A stretch of 13,509 nucleotides of DNA, from positions 1-13,509 of the forward strand of contig CAYTSD010000034.1 in assembly GCA_964440495.1 (NCBI GenBank), read 5' to 3'. This DNA comes from Benthortus sp964440495. GTDB lineage: Archaea; Thermoproteota; Nitrososphaeria_A; Caldarchaeales; Wolframiiraptoraceae. Every line of letters begins with the position of its first letter. Position 1 is the first letter of the stretch. The notes beneath the pieces are model-generated. The model saw only the letters and a list, made by a program, of their open reading frames with translations. It was not told the origin of the DNA and searched no databases. Shown here piece after piece: positions 1 through 7,500 of the stretch. Made by a program: the position numbers and the translations under genes.

Positions 1-792
1 GTGAATGTTTTAGCGATAATAGTGACGCTGATATTCCTTTTCCCGATAATATGGATGGTGATGTGCTCATTTAAGAGCAGAATGGATATATTCGCGATAC
101 CGCCGAAGATAGTTTTCCAGCCAACACTAGTGAACTATGCTTATCTTATTGAGAGGGGGGTCATGGAACCTCTGAAGAACAGCTTGATTCTCTCCTTGTC
201 GAGCGTTTTCTTAGCGACCTTTATATGCCTGTTCGCAGCTTACAGCTTCTCCAGGTTTAAGGTTCCAGGCTCGAACACCATGATGTTCTTCGTCCTCTCC
301 CTTAGAATGTTTCCGCCGGTCGCCGCCGTTATACCCCTATTCATACTTTACAGGCTTTGGGGACTTGTCGGAACCTATTCGGGTATGATAATAACCTATA
401 CCATGTTCAGCATGCCGCTGGCGCTCTGGGTGATAAAGGGATTCATAGACGAGATACCGAGGTCTCTTGACGACGCTGCCAGAGTTGATGGAATCTCAGT
501 GACTGCGACCGTCTTAAAGATGATCCTACCTCAGCTCGGAGCAGCTTTAGCCGCCGTAATACTCCTAAACCTAATCTTCATCTGGAATGAGTTCCTCTTC
601 ATCTACATATTGGGAGGCAAGGCCCTCAGAACAATGCCTATAGCAATCTACGCCGGAATCTACACCGAGAAAGGCGTCGACTGGGAATACGTCTCAAGCC
701 TTTCAACAATTCACATCCTACCTATAATAATTGCAGCATTCATACTTCAGAAATACTTAATCAGAGGATTAACATTCGGTATGCGGAGGTAA
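1..792 (+). CDS. ABC sugar importer permease, MalG-like (N-terminus probably cut)
   Basis: Inner-membrane permease subunit of a binding-protein-dependent importer of the carbohydrate (MalG/UgpE) class, expected to pair with a MalF-like permease and an ATPase outside the window. The EAA loop that docks the ATPase is clear at residues ~151-180: E151, DAA at 158-160, DG at 163-164, then ILP at 175-177. Several hydrophobic segments are visible (about 3-21, 60-82, 94-117, 125-147, 180-203, 236-250), and the protein ends in the RGLTFGMRR-type tail usual for MalG proteins. The GTG lies on base 1 and the first helix starts at once, without the short basic leader usual in this family, so the true start is probably a few codons upstream. 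The substrate cannot be read from the sequence; sugar, polyol or glycerol phosphate are all possible. Confidence 0.9.
   Translation: MNVLAIIVTLIFLFPIIWMVMCSFKSRMDIFAIPPKIVFQPTLVNYAYLIERGVMEPLKNSLILSLSSVFLATFICLFAAYSFSRFKVPGSNTMMFFVLSLRMFPPVAAVIPLFILYRLWGLVGTYSGMIITYTMFSMPLALWVIKGFIDEIPRSLDDAARVDGISVTATVLKMILPQLGAALAAVILLNLIFIWNEFLFIYILGGKALRTMPIAIYAGIYTEKGVDWEYVSSLSTIHILPIIIAAFILQKYLIRGLTFGMRR
785..790 (+). promoter_or_regulatory. Shine-Dalgarno GGAGGT inside the permease stop region
   Basis: GGAGGT runs into the permease stop codon (TAA at 790-792). It is only 2 nt from the ATG at 793 but 8 nt from an in-frame GTG at 799. Either the spacing is very tight or translation starts at 799. It implies translational coupling of the two genes. 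Confidence 0.6.
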
Positions 793-1068
793 ATGGGTGT
801 GAAGGTGAGAAGAGCGCTGGAGACCGCCTCACTTGTCTTGATAGCCTTTGGCCTATTCTCCCTAGTTCAGCCCTGGTTCCTACAGCTTTACAACTTCAGT
901 ATAGTATTCCTCGGAATAGGAGGGGGAATATGGCTAACCTTAGGATACATCCCGAGCAACCCGAAGCTCATCAACATCTTGAAAACCGTTATAGGCATAT
1001 TCGCTGTGTCATTGTTCTTCATAGTTGTGAGCATACTTGTGGTTCCTTACCTAGTTAGCCTTCTTTAA
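793..1068 (+). CDS. Small three-helix membrane protein, unknown
   Basis: A 91-residue hydrophobic protein that I do not recognise. A short basic N-terminus (KVRR) is followed by three likely membrane helices at about residues 9-28, 33-52 and 64-88, separated by a loop around 53-62 (IPSNPK). No catalytic or metal motif is visible. The ATG directly follows the permease stop codon, so it is almost certainly co-transcribed and coupled with the ABC permease; an accessory role in that importer is inference from position only. An in-frame GTG at 799 is better spaced from the Shine-Dalgarno site and may be the true start. It ends 11 bp short of the convergent hydrolase gene. Confidence 0.75.
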   Translation: MGVKVRRALETASLVLIAFGLFSLVQPWFLQLYNFSIVFLGIGGGIWLTLGYIPSNPKLINILKTVIGIFAVSLFFIVVSILVVPYLVSLL

Positions 1069-1079
1069 ATAAATTGAGG

Positions 1080-1787
1080 TTAAACGAGGGCTATCGCTCT
1101 GCAGGGGCTTCCTTCGGCTCCAACAAGCTTTAACGGAGCATATACAAAGAATGCTCTAGCAGTCTTTTTCCCATCCAAGACCTTATCGAGGTTTGCGAGT
1201 TCCTCAATTATTATTATCTCGGCTCCAAGGAGTATTTGATGTACCTCTACTGGGGAGCTCTTAGCTACCGGGCCCTGCGCCGGAACCTTGTCCATCCATC
1301 CACCTATGCTTAAACCATCTATTCCAACGGCCTTGATCTTCTTTGAGACAAGGTATTTCGCCGCCTCTATCCCGAGATGGGGCCACATGAAGAGATACTC
1401 CTTGTTCAGTCCTCTCTTCTTATCCCACCCCGTGTAAATCATTACGACCTCTCCTTCCTTTATCTCGGAGTCGAACTGCTTAAGGTCTTTTAGGGTTATC
1501 TCCTCTCCAGCCTTCTTGTAGCTTATGTCTAGAGCCACGCCTTCTCCAGCGAATCTCTCTATTGGAACTCTGTCAACTGTTTTACCGTCTGGGACGAAGT
1601 GTGCTGGGGCATCTAGATGGGTCCCCGTATGAGTTGTCATCTGCGTTATCACAGTCATGGTGTAGAGGTCTCTAGCAGCCCACGCAGTATACTCATACTT
1701 CGGCTGGGGAAGCGTAGGCCAGACAGGCATCCCATGATAGATTGTATGTGTTAGATCAACTATCTTACTAAAACTGAAAGTTGGCAT
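1080..1787 (-). CDS. Putative cyclase / kynurenine formamidase-family metal hydrolase
   Basis: Cytosolic hydrolase of the putative-cyclase family (PF04199), which includes kynurenine formamidase and isatin hydrolase; these enzymes use a divalent metal to open amide or lactam bonds. The family signature HxGTHxDxPxH is complete at residues 53-63 (H53, G55, T56, H57, D59, P61, H63). A second family region, GIDGLSIGG, follows in the middle, and the length (235 aa) is normal. A TTG at 1802 would add five residues, but I prefer the ATG at 1787: a TATA-like box centred near 1813 puts the transcription start at about this ATG, giving a leaderless mRNA. The gene is divergent from the KARI-like pair with a 121-bp shared upstream region. 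Family membership is firm. Substrate is unknown, and tryptophan catabolism should not be assumed because no other kynurenine gene is present. Confidence 0.88.
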   Translation of the reverse strand: MPTFSFSKIVDLTHTIYHGMPVWPTLPQPKYEYTAWAARDLYTMTVITQMTTHTGTHLDAPAHFVPDGKTVDRVPIERFAGEGVALDISYKKAGEEITLKDLKQFDSEIKEGEVVMIYTGWDKKRGLNKEYLFMWPHLGIEAAKYLVSKKIKAVGIDGLSIGGWMDKVPAQGPVAKSSPVEVHQILLGAEIIIIEELANLDKVLDGKKTARAFFVYAPLKLVGAEGSPCRAIALV

Positions 1788-1908
1788 GCAAAAAATGAGC
1801 AATAGCCTAATATAAATTTAATCCGATTACGTAGGTAAGACCTCTCCTCCTTTTTAAGCAAATGCTTATTTTTCACTTGTTAGGGTTTAGCCACGTGGTG
1901 ATGTAGGA
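1788..1908. promoter_or_regulatory. Divergent promoter region between hydrolase and KARI-like gene 1
   Basis: This AT-rich spacer carries signals in both directions. Minus strand: a TATA-like AAATTTATATTA at ~1809-1820, about 26 bp before the hydrolase ATG at 1787. Plus strand: a TATA-like GCTTATTTTT at 1864-1873, predicting transcription from about 1893, then a Shine-Dalgarno GGTGAT at 1897-1902, 6 nt before the GTG at 1909. Two inverted repeats sit here: TAAGCA-AA-TGCTTA (1855-1868), which overlaps the TATA/BRE of the KARI-like gene, and the 8-bp palindrome CCACGTGG (1891-1898) at the predicted transcription start. Both are candidate operators, not proven ones. Confidence 0.55.
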
Positions 1909-2934
1909 GTGGTTAAGGTCTATTTTGATGAGGATGCGGATCTATCCCTCATCAAGGATAAAACCATAGCTATTCTAGGATATGGGAATCAGGGTAGGGG
2001 GCAGGCTCTGAACCTCAGAGACTCTGGGATAAAGAACATCGTGGTAGGAAACATCAAGGATGAGTCTTGGGAGATTGCTGAGAGCGACGGGTTCGAGGTC
2101 TATCCGCTGGACAAGGCGGCTGAACTCGGAGACATAATCTTTATGCTTGTGCCCGACGAGGTTCACAGAGAAGTTTACAGAGACTACGTTAAGGACAAGT
2201 TGACGAAGGGTAAGGTTCTGAACTTTGCCCACGGCTTCAGCATAACCTACGGCTTCATAACCCCTCCAGAGTGGGTTGACGTGATAATGGTTGCTCCGCG
2301 AATGATAGGGAAGGGTGTGAGAGAGACCTATGTCGAGGGAAGAGGGTTCCCATGCTTCATAAGCGTCCACCAAGACTACAGCGGAAAGGCGAAAGACATA
2401 GCCCTAGCAATAGCGAAGGGCATAGGAGCGACAAAGTACGGAGTATTCGAATGCAGCTTCGATGAAGAAACCTTCGTAGACATATTCCATGAGCAGATGG
2501 TTGGGTTGGCAGGCCATCTCTGGCTTGCTGCAATAGACTTCATAGTTAAGAAGGGAATAGACCCGGAGATAGCGATAATGGAGTTCTACATGTCGGGTGA
2601 GACCGCTGAGACTTGGAGGGCGCTGGGAGAGCTAGGTTTCTTCACAGGACTCAAGTCTGGGTCGGAGACAGCTCAGTATGGGATAATGACCCGTGGCCCA
2701 TTAATCCTCTCAGAAAACCTTCAGAAAGCCTTCCAGAAAATCTATGACGACATCGTGAGCGGAAGATTCGCTAAGGAGCTTGAGCTTGAGAAGATGGCGG
2801 GTAAGCCGAGCTTCAAGCGGTGGTGGAAGCAGAACCTCGAGGGACCTATAACCCAGGCGGAGAAGAAGCTCTTCCAAGACCTCAGAAAGAAGGTTACCCC
2901 GAAACCATGGAAATACATTAAGCACGTGAAGTAG
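1909..2934 (+). CDS. Ketol-acid reductoisomerase-like oxidoreductase, paralogue 1 (altered active site)
   Basis: 341 residues, the length of a class I KARI, with the same two-domain layout. An N-terminal Rossmann domain carries GYGNQG at 24-29, and a C-terminal KARI_C-type helical domain starts near residue 182. Retained when compared with known KARIs: the first acidic metal ligands (D191 and E195 in DIFHE), the first Glu of the second pair (E225) and the active-site Ser (S252 in SETAQYG). Changed: the catalytic His of NIHY is T113, the Lys of APKxPG is R131 with the following PG lost, and the second Glu is S229 or shifted two residues to E231. The cofactor loop is NIKDES, acidic and one residue short. 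I therefore infer an NAD(P)-dependent reductase or isomerase on another substrate, or a non-catalytic homologue, rather than a valine/isoleucine pathway enzyme; no ilv genes adjoin. The GTG start is supported by GGTGAT six bases upstream. Confidence 0.85.
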   Translation: MVKVYFDEDADLSLIKDKTIAILGYGNQGRGQALNLRDSGIKNIVVGNIKDESWEIAESDGFEVYPLDKAAELGDIIFMLVPDEVHREVYRDYVKDKLTKGKVLNFAHGFSITYGFITPPEWVDVIMVAPRMIGKGVRETYVEGRGFPCFISVHQDYSGKAKDIALAIAKGIGATKYGVFECSFDEETFVDIFHEQMVGLAGHLWLAAIDFIVKKGIDPEIAIMEFYMSGETAETWRALGELGFFTGLKSGSETAQYGIMTRGPLILSENLQKAFQKIYDDIVSGRFAKELELEKMAGKPSFKRWWKQNLEGPITQAEKKLFQDLRKKVTPKPWKYIKHVK

Positions 2935-2951
2935 TCTTCTGAAAACCTTAA

Positions 2952-2964
2952 CTTATTTATTTTT
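2952..2964 (+). promoter_or_regulatory. TATA-like box for KARI-like gene 2 (leaderless)
   Basis: CTTATTTATTTTT in the 49-bp gap after paralogue 1. Its centre is about 27 bp before the ATG at 2984, and no Shine-Dalgarno site is present, so a leaderless transcript is predicted. The T-run could also end transcription of paralogue 1. Confidence 0.55.
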
Positions 2965-2983
2965 CTCTAATGTTCTTCAAGGC

Positions 2984-4000
2984 ATGAGGAAGGCTAGGTT
3001 CTTCTATGAGAAGGATGCTGATGTCGGGATTCTAGGAGACAAGGTGATAAGTGTAATAGGGTATGGGAATCAGGGTAGAGCTCAGGCAATAGCTATGCGT
3101 AAGCTCTTCAACCTCAACGTGATTGTCGGGAACATTAGAGATGAGAGCTGGAAGAGAGCCGAGGAAGACGGATTCAAGGTCTATGAGATAGGTGAGGCTG
3201 CTGGAAAATCCGATGTAATCCTACTGCTTGTACCAGATGAGGTTGCTCCGCAGGTTTACTCCGAAAGTATTCTGCCAGCCGTGAAGGATAAGAAGCATGT
3301 TGTCCTAGGGTTTGCAAGCGGCTACAACATCGCCTACGGATTCATCGAGCCTGCGCCTAACATGGATGTAGTTATGATGGCTCCGAGGATGATTGGATGG
3401 GGGATATTGCACAGGGTTATCGAGGAGGGGAAGGGTTATCCAACCCTTGTGGCAGTTGCCCAAGATGTCTCGGGGAGGGCTTGGGACTACGCCCTCGCAA
3501 TCGCTAAGGCGGCTGGAGCCATGCTTCCAGGAGGGTTCGCGGTTGAGTCGAGCTTCGAGGAGGAGGCGGTAACAGACCTCTTCAGCGAGCATACATGGGT
3601 TGGAGCAATGCTATTCATGTTCAGGACAGCTTTCGAGGTTTTGGTGGAGGCCGGTATTCCACCTGAGGTAGCGCTCCTCGAACTCTACGCCTCGGGAGAG
3701 CTTGTCGAGATAGCTAGAGCGATAACAGAGATAGGATTGTTTGAGCAGATGAAGCTCCACTCAAGAACAAGTCAATATGGTCAGCTGACACGTGGCCCAC
3801 GGTACGCTGGAGAGGAGTTGAAGAGAGAGTTTAAGAGGGTTGTGGAAGCATTGAAGGATGGAAGCTTCGCCCGTGAATGGGCTCTCGAGCAGAAGGCAGG
3901 TCTACCGGTCTTCAAACGCATGTGGAAGCTTGTTAAGGAGCATCCAATCTATGAGTATGAGCGGAAACTCTACAAGATGCTTGGAAGAATAAAGGAATAA
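2984..4000 (+). CDS. Ketol-acid reductoisomerase-like oxidoreductase, paralogue 2 (altered active site)
   Basis: 338 residues, alignable along its whole length with the preceding gene, so this is a tandem duplication that has diverged. The Rossmann motif is GYGNQG at 26-31, followed by the loop NIRDES (50-55), matching paralogue 1. D198, E202, E233 and S260 occupy the positions of the KARI acidic ligands and Ser. The catalytic His position is A117 (NIAYG), the APK Lys is R135, and the second Glu is S237 or shifted to E239. Paralogue 1 keeps the usual AHGF before this site; here it is ASGY, so this copy is further from KARI. Two copies with partly different residues suggest a heteromer or two related substrates (inference). 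The TATA-like box lies about 27 bp upstream with no Shine-Dalgarno site. Family assignment is strong; activity is unknown. Confidence 0.84.
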   Translation: MRKARFFYEKDADVGILGDKVISVIGYGNQGRAQAIAMRKLFNLNVIVGNIRDESWKRAEEDGFKVYEIGEAAGKSDVILLLVPDEVAPQVYSESILPAVKDKKHVVLGFASGYNIAYGFIEPAPNMDVVMMAPRMIGWGILHRVIEEGKGYPTLVAVAQDVSGRAWDYALAIAKAAGAMLPGGFAVESSFEEEAVTDLFSEHTWVGAMLFMFRTAFEVLVEAGIPPEVALLELYASGELVEIARAITEIGLFEQMKLHSRTSQYGQLTRGPRYAGEELKREFKRVVEALKDGSFAREWALEQKAGLPVFKRMWKLVKEHPIYEYERKLYKMLGRIKE

Positions 4001-4005
4001 AAGTA
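3996..4005 (+). promoter_or_regulatory. TATA-like box for EthD-like gene (leaderless)
   Basis: AATAAAAGTA overlaps the stop codon of KARI-like gene 2 (TAA at 3998-4000). Its centre is about 25 bp before the ATG at 4026. No Shine-Dalgarno site precedes that ATG. Confidence 0.5.
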
Positions 4006-4025
4006 TCCTCTCACAATGTTAAAGC

Positions 4026-4499
4026 ATGCTGAAAACGATTCACCTAATCAAGAAGAAGCCTGAACTGACATTCGAGGATTTTAGGAAGTACCTGCTTGAG
4101 GAGCATGCAAAGGTTGCTAAGAAGCTTCCAGGATTGAAACGCTATGTGATAAACGTAGTCACTGAATGTCTCTCAGAGTATAGACCCTATGATGGAGTAG
4201 CCGAGCTTGACTTCGAGGATGAGGAGCGTTTTAAGAAGGCTATGGAGTCTCCTGTAGGCCAAGCAACTAAGGAAGACTTCCTCAACTTCGCTGAGAACGT
4301 GGACATCCTCCTCGTGGAGGAGAAGGTTGTCAAGAAGCCTAGAGCCAAGCCTGCGAAGCCTAAGAAGAAGCCGAAGAAAAAGAAGGTGAAGGCCAGAAAG
4401 AAGGTCAGAAAAGCCGTCAAGAAAAAAGCTGTCAGGAAGAAGGCGAAGAGGAAGAAAGCTAAGCCTAGGAAGAGGCGTAAAACGAGGAGGAAGCGGTGA
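4026..4499 (+). CDS. EthD-like ferredoxin-fold protein with Lys/Arg-rich tail
   Basis: 157 residues in two clearly different parts. Residues 1-100 match the EthD/Dabb-like dimeric alpha-beta barrel pattern: a first strand with IHLIKKKPELTFEDF, the HAKVAKKLPGLKRYVIN segment around 27-44, YDGVAEL at 55-61, then F69, an ESPVGQ helix and F85-F88, and a final strand NVDILLVEE. Relatives include the ethyl tert-butyl ether degradation protein EthD and small isomerases or cyclases of aromatic or polyketide-like compounds. Residues 103-157 are almost only Lys, Arg, Ala, Pro and Val (38 of 55 are K/R by my count), like the C-terminal tail of histone H1. Such a tail suggests binding to DNA, RNA or another polyanion. 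It follows the KARI-like pair by 25 bp with its own TATA-like box. The EthD call is good; the function of either half is unknown. Confidence 0.8.
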   Translation: MLKTIHLIKKKPELTFEDFRKYLLEEHAKVAKKLPGLKRYVINVVTECLSEYRPYDGVAELDFEDEERFKKAMESPVGQATKEDFLNFAENVDILLVEEKVVKKPRAKPAKPKKKPKKKKVKARKKVRKAVKKKAVRKKAKRKKAKPRKRRKTRRKR

Positions 4500-4531
4500 A
4501 TCCTCCTCAAAACATCATTTTATCCAGATTA

Positions 4532-4543
4532 GGCTTTTAAGCC
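4532..4543 (+). promoter_or_regulatory. TATA-like box in an inverted repeat, helicase gene
   Basis: GGCTTTTAAGCC has 5-bp arms (GGCTT/AAGCC) around TT. The TTTTAA core predicts transcription from about 4562, leaving a short leader with GGTAGGAG (4564-4571) before the TTG at 4575. Confidence 0.45.
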
Positions 4544-4574
4544 CCCGTCCAGACCCCATTAAGGGTAGGAGCGC

Positions 4575-7500
4575 TTGACCAAGCCCTCGGTGAGAAGCGG
4601 GGAGATTCTAGAGAGACTGGGATACGAGTACTACTTCTTCCAGCAGAGCGGCGAGCAGCCTCAGCAGGTGGAGCTAACCTTCTCGAAGCTCATTCCAAGT
4701 CTAAGCGAGGCGTCGGGTGAGAGAAGCAGGCTCCTGGCGGGGAGGAGGCTTTACCGGCATCAGCTCGAGGCCTATGAAGCGCTAAGCTCTGGGAGAAACC
4801 TCATCCTAAGGTCTGGAACAGGTTCAGGTAAGACTGAGGCATGGTTCGCAGCCGCTGCCGAGAAGAGGCTTAGAACACTTGTCATCTACCCAACCCTAGC
4901 TTTGGCTGAAGACCAGTTTACGAGGCTCCGAGACTATTGCCGAGACCTTGAGATAAGATTGGAGGCAATCGACGCCGCTAGAAGACAGGAGCTCATCAAG
5001 CAGCATGGGGTCTCAGGGTTAAGGAGGAAGCTTACCCAAGCAGAAATCCTCCTGACGAACCCAGCCTACCTCCTAAATGAGGTTAAGAAGCTTGCACTGG
5101 GCAGAGGCTCGCTTCTCCGCGGATTCATAGAGAGGCTAAACCTAATAGTGGTCGATGACTTCGACTTCTACGGTCCTAGGGAGATAGCTCTACTCTTCTC
5201 GATGCTTAAGATTCTAACATTTCTCCTCGGTGGGAGGCCCCTCTACGCCTTCATGACAGCCGCGTTAGAGAACCCTGAAGAGGTTGCGGAGTATCTGACA
5301 AGCCTGAACGGTAGGGAGACTAGAATAGTCTCTGGGAGAGCATTCAAGGCTCCGAACGAGACCTACGTGGTTCTCGGAAAGAATCTCCGTAGATTCTGGG
5401 AGGAGGCGCGTAGATGGGAGGATAGGTTGAGGGAAGCGGGAGTAGGGGAAGACATCCTCAAGTCTCTGAGAAGCTACGCGGAGTTTAAGAGAAACTTCTA
5501 TCGAGTGTGGGATGCCCTCCGATACGCTGGAATAAGGGTTCCAGACCCGTGGCCCGACCCAGCCGAGATAATCTCAGAATACCTCTTCGACGACACCGTG
5601 ACCCTAGTCTTCACTAGAAGTATCGCGAGAGCTGAGGAGCTTGTCAGGAGAGTGGTGCAGCGTACTGGGAGAAGGGATAGGGTCGCTTCGCATCACCATC
5701 TCCTCTCTAAGAGTTATAGGAGGGAGGTTGAGGAAGCGGTTAGGGCAGGTCTCGTAAAGGTTCTGATCTCACCCCGCACGCTCTCGCAGGGAATAGATAT
5801 AGGGGCAGTCCACCGGGTCGTGCATATAGGTCTCCCAGACGAGGTTCGGGAATATCATCAGAGGGAGGGGAGGAAGGGTAGGCGGCCTGAGATAGAGCTA
5901 ACCGAGACGATAATAATACCTCAAGGAGGATGGGATGAAGACCTACTCTCCCGCGGAGTCGATGCACTGAGAAGATGGATAGAGCTACCCATGGAAAAGA
6001 TAATAGTGAATCCGAGCAACAAATATTCAACGCTATTCGAGGCCCTGCTGAGGATTCAGTCACCCTCACTTCGTAAATATCTCGGAAGAGAGGAGCTTGA
6101 GCTTCTCAGAAAACTCGGGCTGGAGAGAGATCTTGAGCTAACAGGTTTGGGGAAGAGGGCGTGGAGGCAGATGAACTTCTACGAGTTCTCCCCACCCTAC
6201 GGGATCAAGAGGATGAAGATTGAGGAAGACGGCTCAGAGCATAGGCTTGAAGATGTAAGCCACTGCGACCTAGTTGAGAAATTCCAGCCAGGAGCAATAG
6301 ACTATACAAGCGACAGCGTCGTAACCCTCCATAGACTCAGCGACAAGTCAAGAACGGTTACAGCGATCTATGTTGAGCCGCTTAGAGAGAGAACCCTGAG
6401 AAGATATGAGGGAACAGCCTACGCCCTCGAAGAATACATCAAGATAAAGAGCCTATGGAACGAGAACCCAAACATTCTAAGAGACTACTATGTGGGGCGA
6501 CTTCACTCAAGAGTTCTATGCGTCGTCCACCCACCCGTCGAAGGATTCGGAAAATATACGAAGATACCTAACAGGGTTGAGTGGCTCCTCATAGGAGAAC
6601 GTAAAAGAATGCTGAGAAGAGATGATGAAACAATCTTTTACAGGGATAGGAGGACCATAGTTGTTCCGGCCCCGACCTACGGCAAATATGAAGACTACAC
6701 TTATGGATTGATAGTTGAAGCAGGAATAGAAGACGACCCCGAGCTACTAAGAATAGGGCTCGCATTCCTAACAATAGTCTTGAGAAGAGTTTTCGGAATA
6801 GCGTTTGAGACTATAATGTATGATGTTCTAAGACTCGGTGAACGTAAATTCATAGCATTACATGAACCAGAGAGCGCGGGACTAATAGAGAAACTTGACT
6901 GGAGCAACGTGTACAGGACTGCTGAAAACTATGAGCCCGATGAGCTTGACGAAATATTCCTTCAAGAAATTGACGAGTATGCATACTCGTCTTTCACCGC
7001 TAGGAAGCTTGACTGGAAGCTTGCAAAGATTCATGCGCTCAAGGCTTTAGATTATCTCAGGATGAGGGATAGAATTAAGGTAGAGTTTATGGGTGGGGTT
7101 GAGGTTCCGAAGCCTTCGAAGAGTCTGAGGATAGCTGCGCTCTCAGCCATCTATCTTCCAGTTAGAGAAGATGTTGAGGCAGGGGTCTACGCCCTCACAA
7201 TCTACGATGGGGAAGAATATTATTACAGCTCCGGCGTCGCTGAGCTAAATCAACCCGACGACGGATACATAGCTGTTCAGAGGAAAATCTCGGAGCTTCT
7301 CGACCAAGAGTTTACGTTAAGTATTTACAGCCTCCGCGTCCTAGACCCTATTCTCGGTCAAGCTGGGCTGAGAGGTCTCGAAGCAACCGTTAGAGGCGCT
7401 CTCTCCATGGGTAGACTTGTCGAGGTTGAGGAGAGGCTTAGGGAGGCTGCTGGGTGGGCGCCGCCTCTGGAGGAGCTGAAGCACGCGTTGAGGCTGAAGC

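Noticed and set aside
1975..2373. 132-residue minus-strand open frame inside KARI-like gene 1
   Set aside because: Lies wholly antisense to a clear family member, has no recognisable motif, and no promoter or ribosome site was seen.
1981..3078. Shared 17-base stretch TATGGGAATCAGGGTAG at 1981-1997 and 3062-3078
   Set aside because: Explained by the paralogous Rossmann motif codons of the tandem KARI-like genes, not by a mobile or regulatory repeat.
4187..4510. 107-residue minus-strand frame rich in Phe and Leu, looking like a membrane protein
   Set aside because: It is the antisense reading of the Lys codon repeats (AAG/AAA read as CTT/TTT), so its hydrophobicity is an artefact.
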